Source of the DNA: a bacterium | GTDB taxonomy: Bacteria > Bdellovibrionota_C > UBA2361 > SZUA-149 | NCBI GenBank assembly: GCA_003230795.1 | Contig: QIGM01000076.1 | Coordinates: 1-5,004, forward strand | Direction: 5' to 3' | Length of the DNA stretch: 5,004 nucleotides | Shown here: positions 4,979-5,004 of the stretch, in pieces | Numbering within the stretch: position 1 is the first letter of the stretch | Layout: each line of letters starts with the position of its first letter | Notes under the pieces: model-generated | The model's input: only the letters and a program-made list of their open reading frames with translations | Told to the model about the DNA's origin: nothing | Database searches by the model: none | Translations under genes and position numbers: made by a program

Positions 4979-5004
4979 CGCGCGGCGATTGCTCGAGGGT
5001 AATC

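Overview
The window is bacterial chromosomal DNA of intermediate, uneven G+C content. The genes have Shine-Dalgarno (SD) sequences, GTG as well as ATG starts, sigma70-like promoter hexamers and intrinsic-terminator hairpins. The species cannot be named from the sequence. Nothing is recognisable as a phage, insertion sequence, CRISPR array, tRNA or rRNA gene.

Layout: (1) 3-779 (+) is the 3' part of a type I periplasmic substrate-binding protein of the branched-chain amino acid ABC transporter type, cut by the left edge of the window. (2) 780-1048 has no convincing gene but several short inverted repeats. (3) 1041-1081 is a clear intrinsic terminator serving the minus-strand gene. (4) 1111-1950 (-) is an HpcH/HpaI-family aldolase with a GTG start. 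(5) 1951-2301 is a divergent intergenic region. It carries a long imperfect hairpin followed by a T-run on the minus strand, an orphan 12-base perfect match to a strong SD sequence, a dyad and a possible plus-strand promoter. (6) 2302-3681 (+) is a LarA-like (DUF2088, lactate racemase N-terminal domain) protein. (7) 3682-3902 holds two hairpins, a good promoter and the SD of the next gene. (8) 3903-4934 (+) is a medium-chain zinc-type sugar/polyol dehydrogenase, followed by a perfect 14-bp hairpin.

Taken together, the right-hand genes look like a small catabolic locus for a hydroxy acid, sugar acid or polyol. The LarA-like protein would racemise or epimerise a 2-hydroxy acid or sugar-type carbon, the dehydrogenase would oxidise an alcohol with NAD(H), and the divergent aldolase would cleave a 2-keto-3-deoxy acid. 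This pathway reading is inference; no substrate can be read from the sequence. The 3903 gene probably has its own promoter, so the locus is not necessarily one operon.

No clearly novel multi-gene system is visible. The points most worth a second look are a cysteine-containing insertion inside the catalytic segment of the LarA-like protein, loss of all four structural-zinc cysteines in the dehydrogenase, and an RNA-like structured leader upstream of the aldolase.
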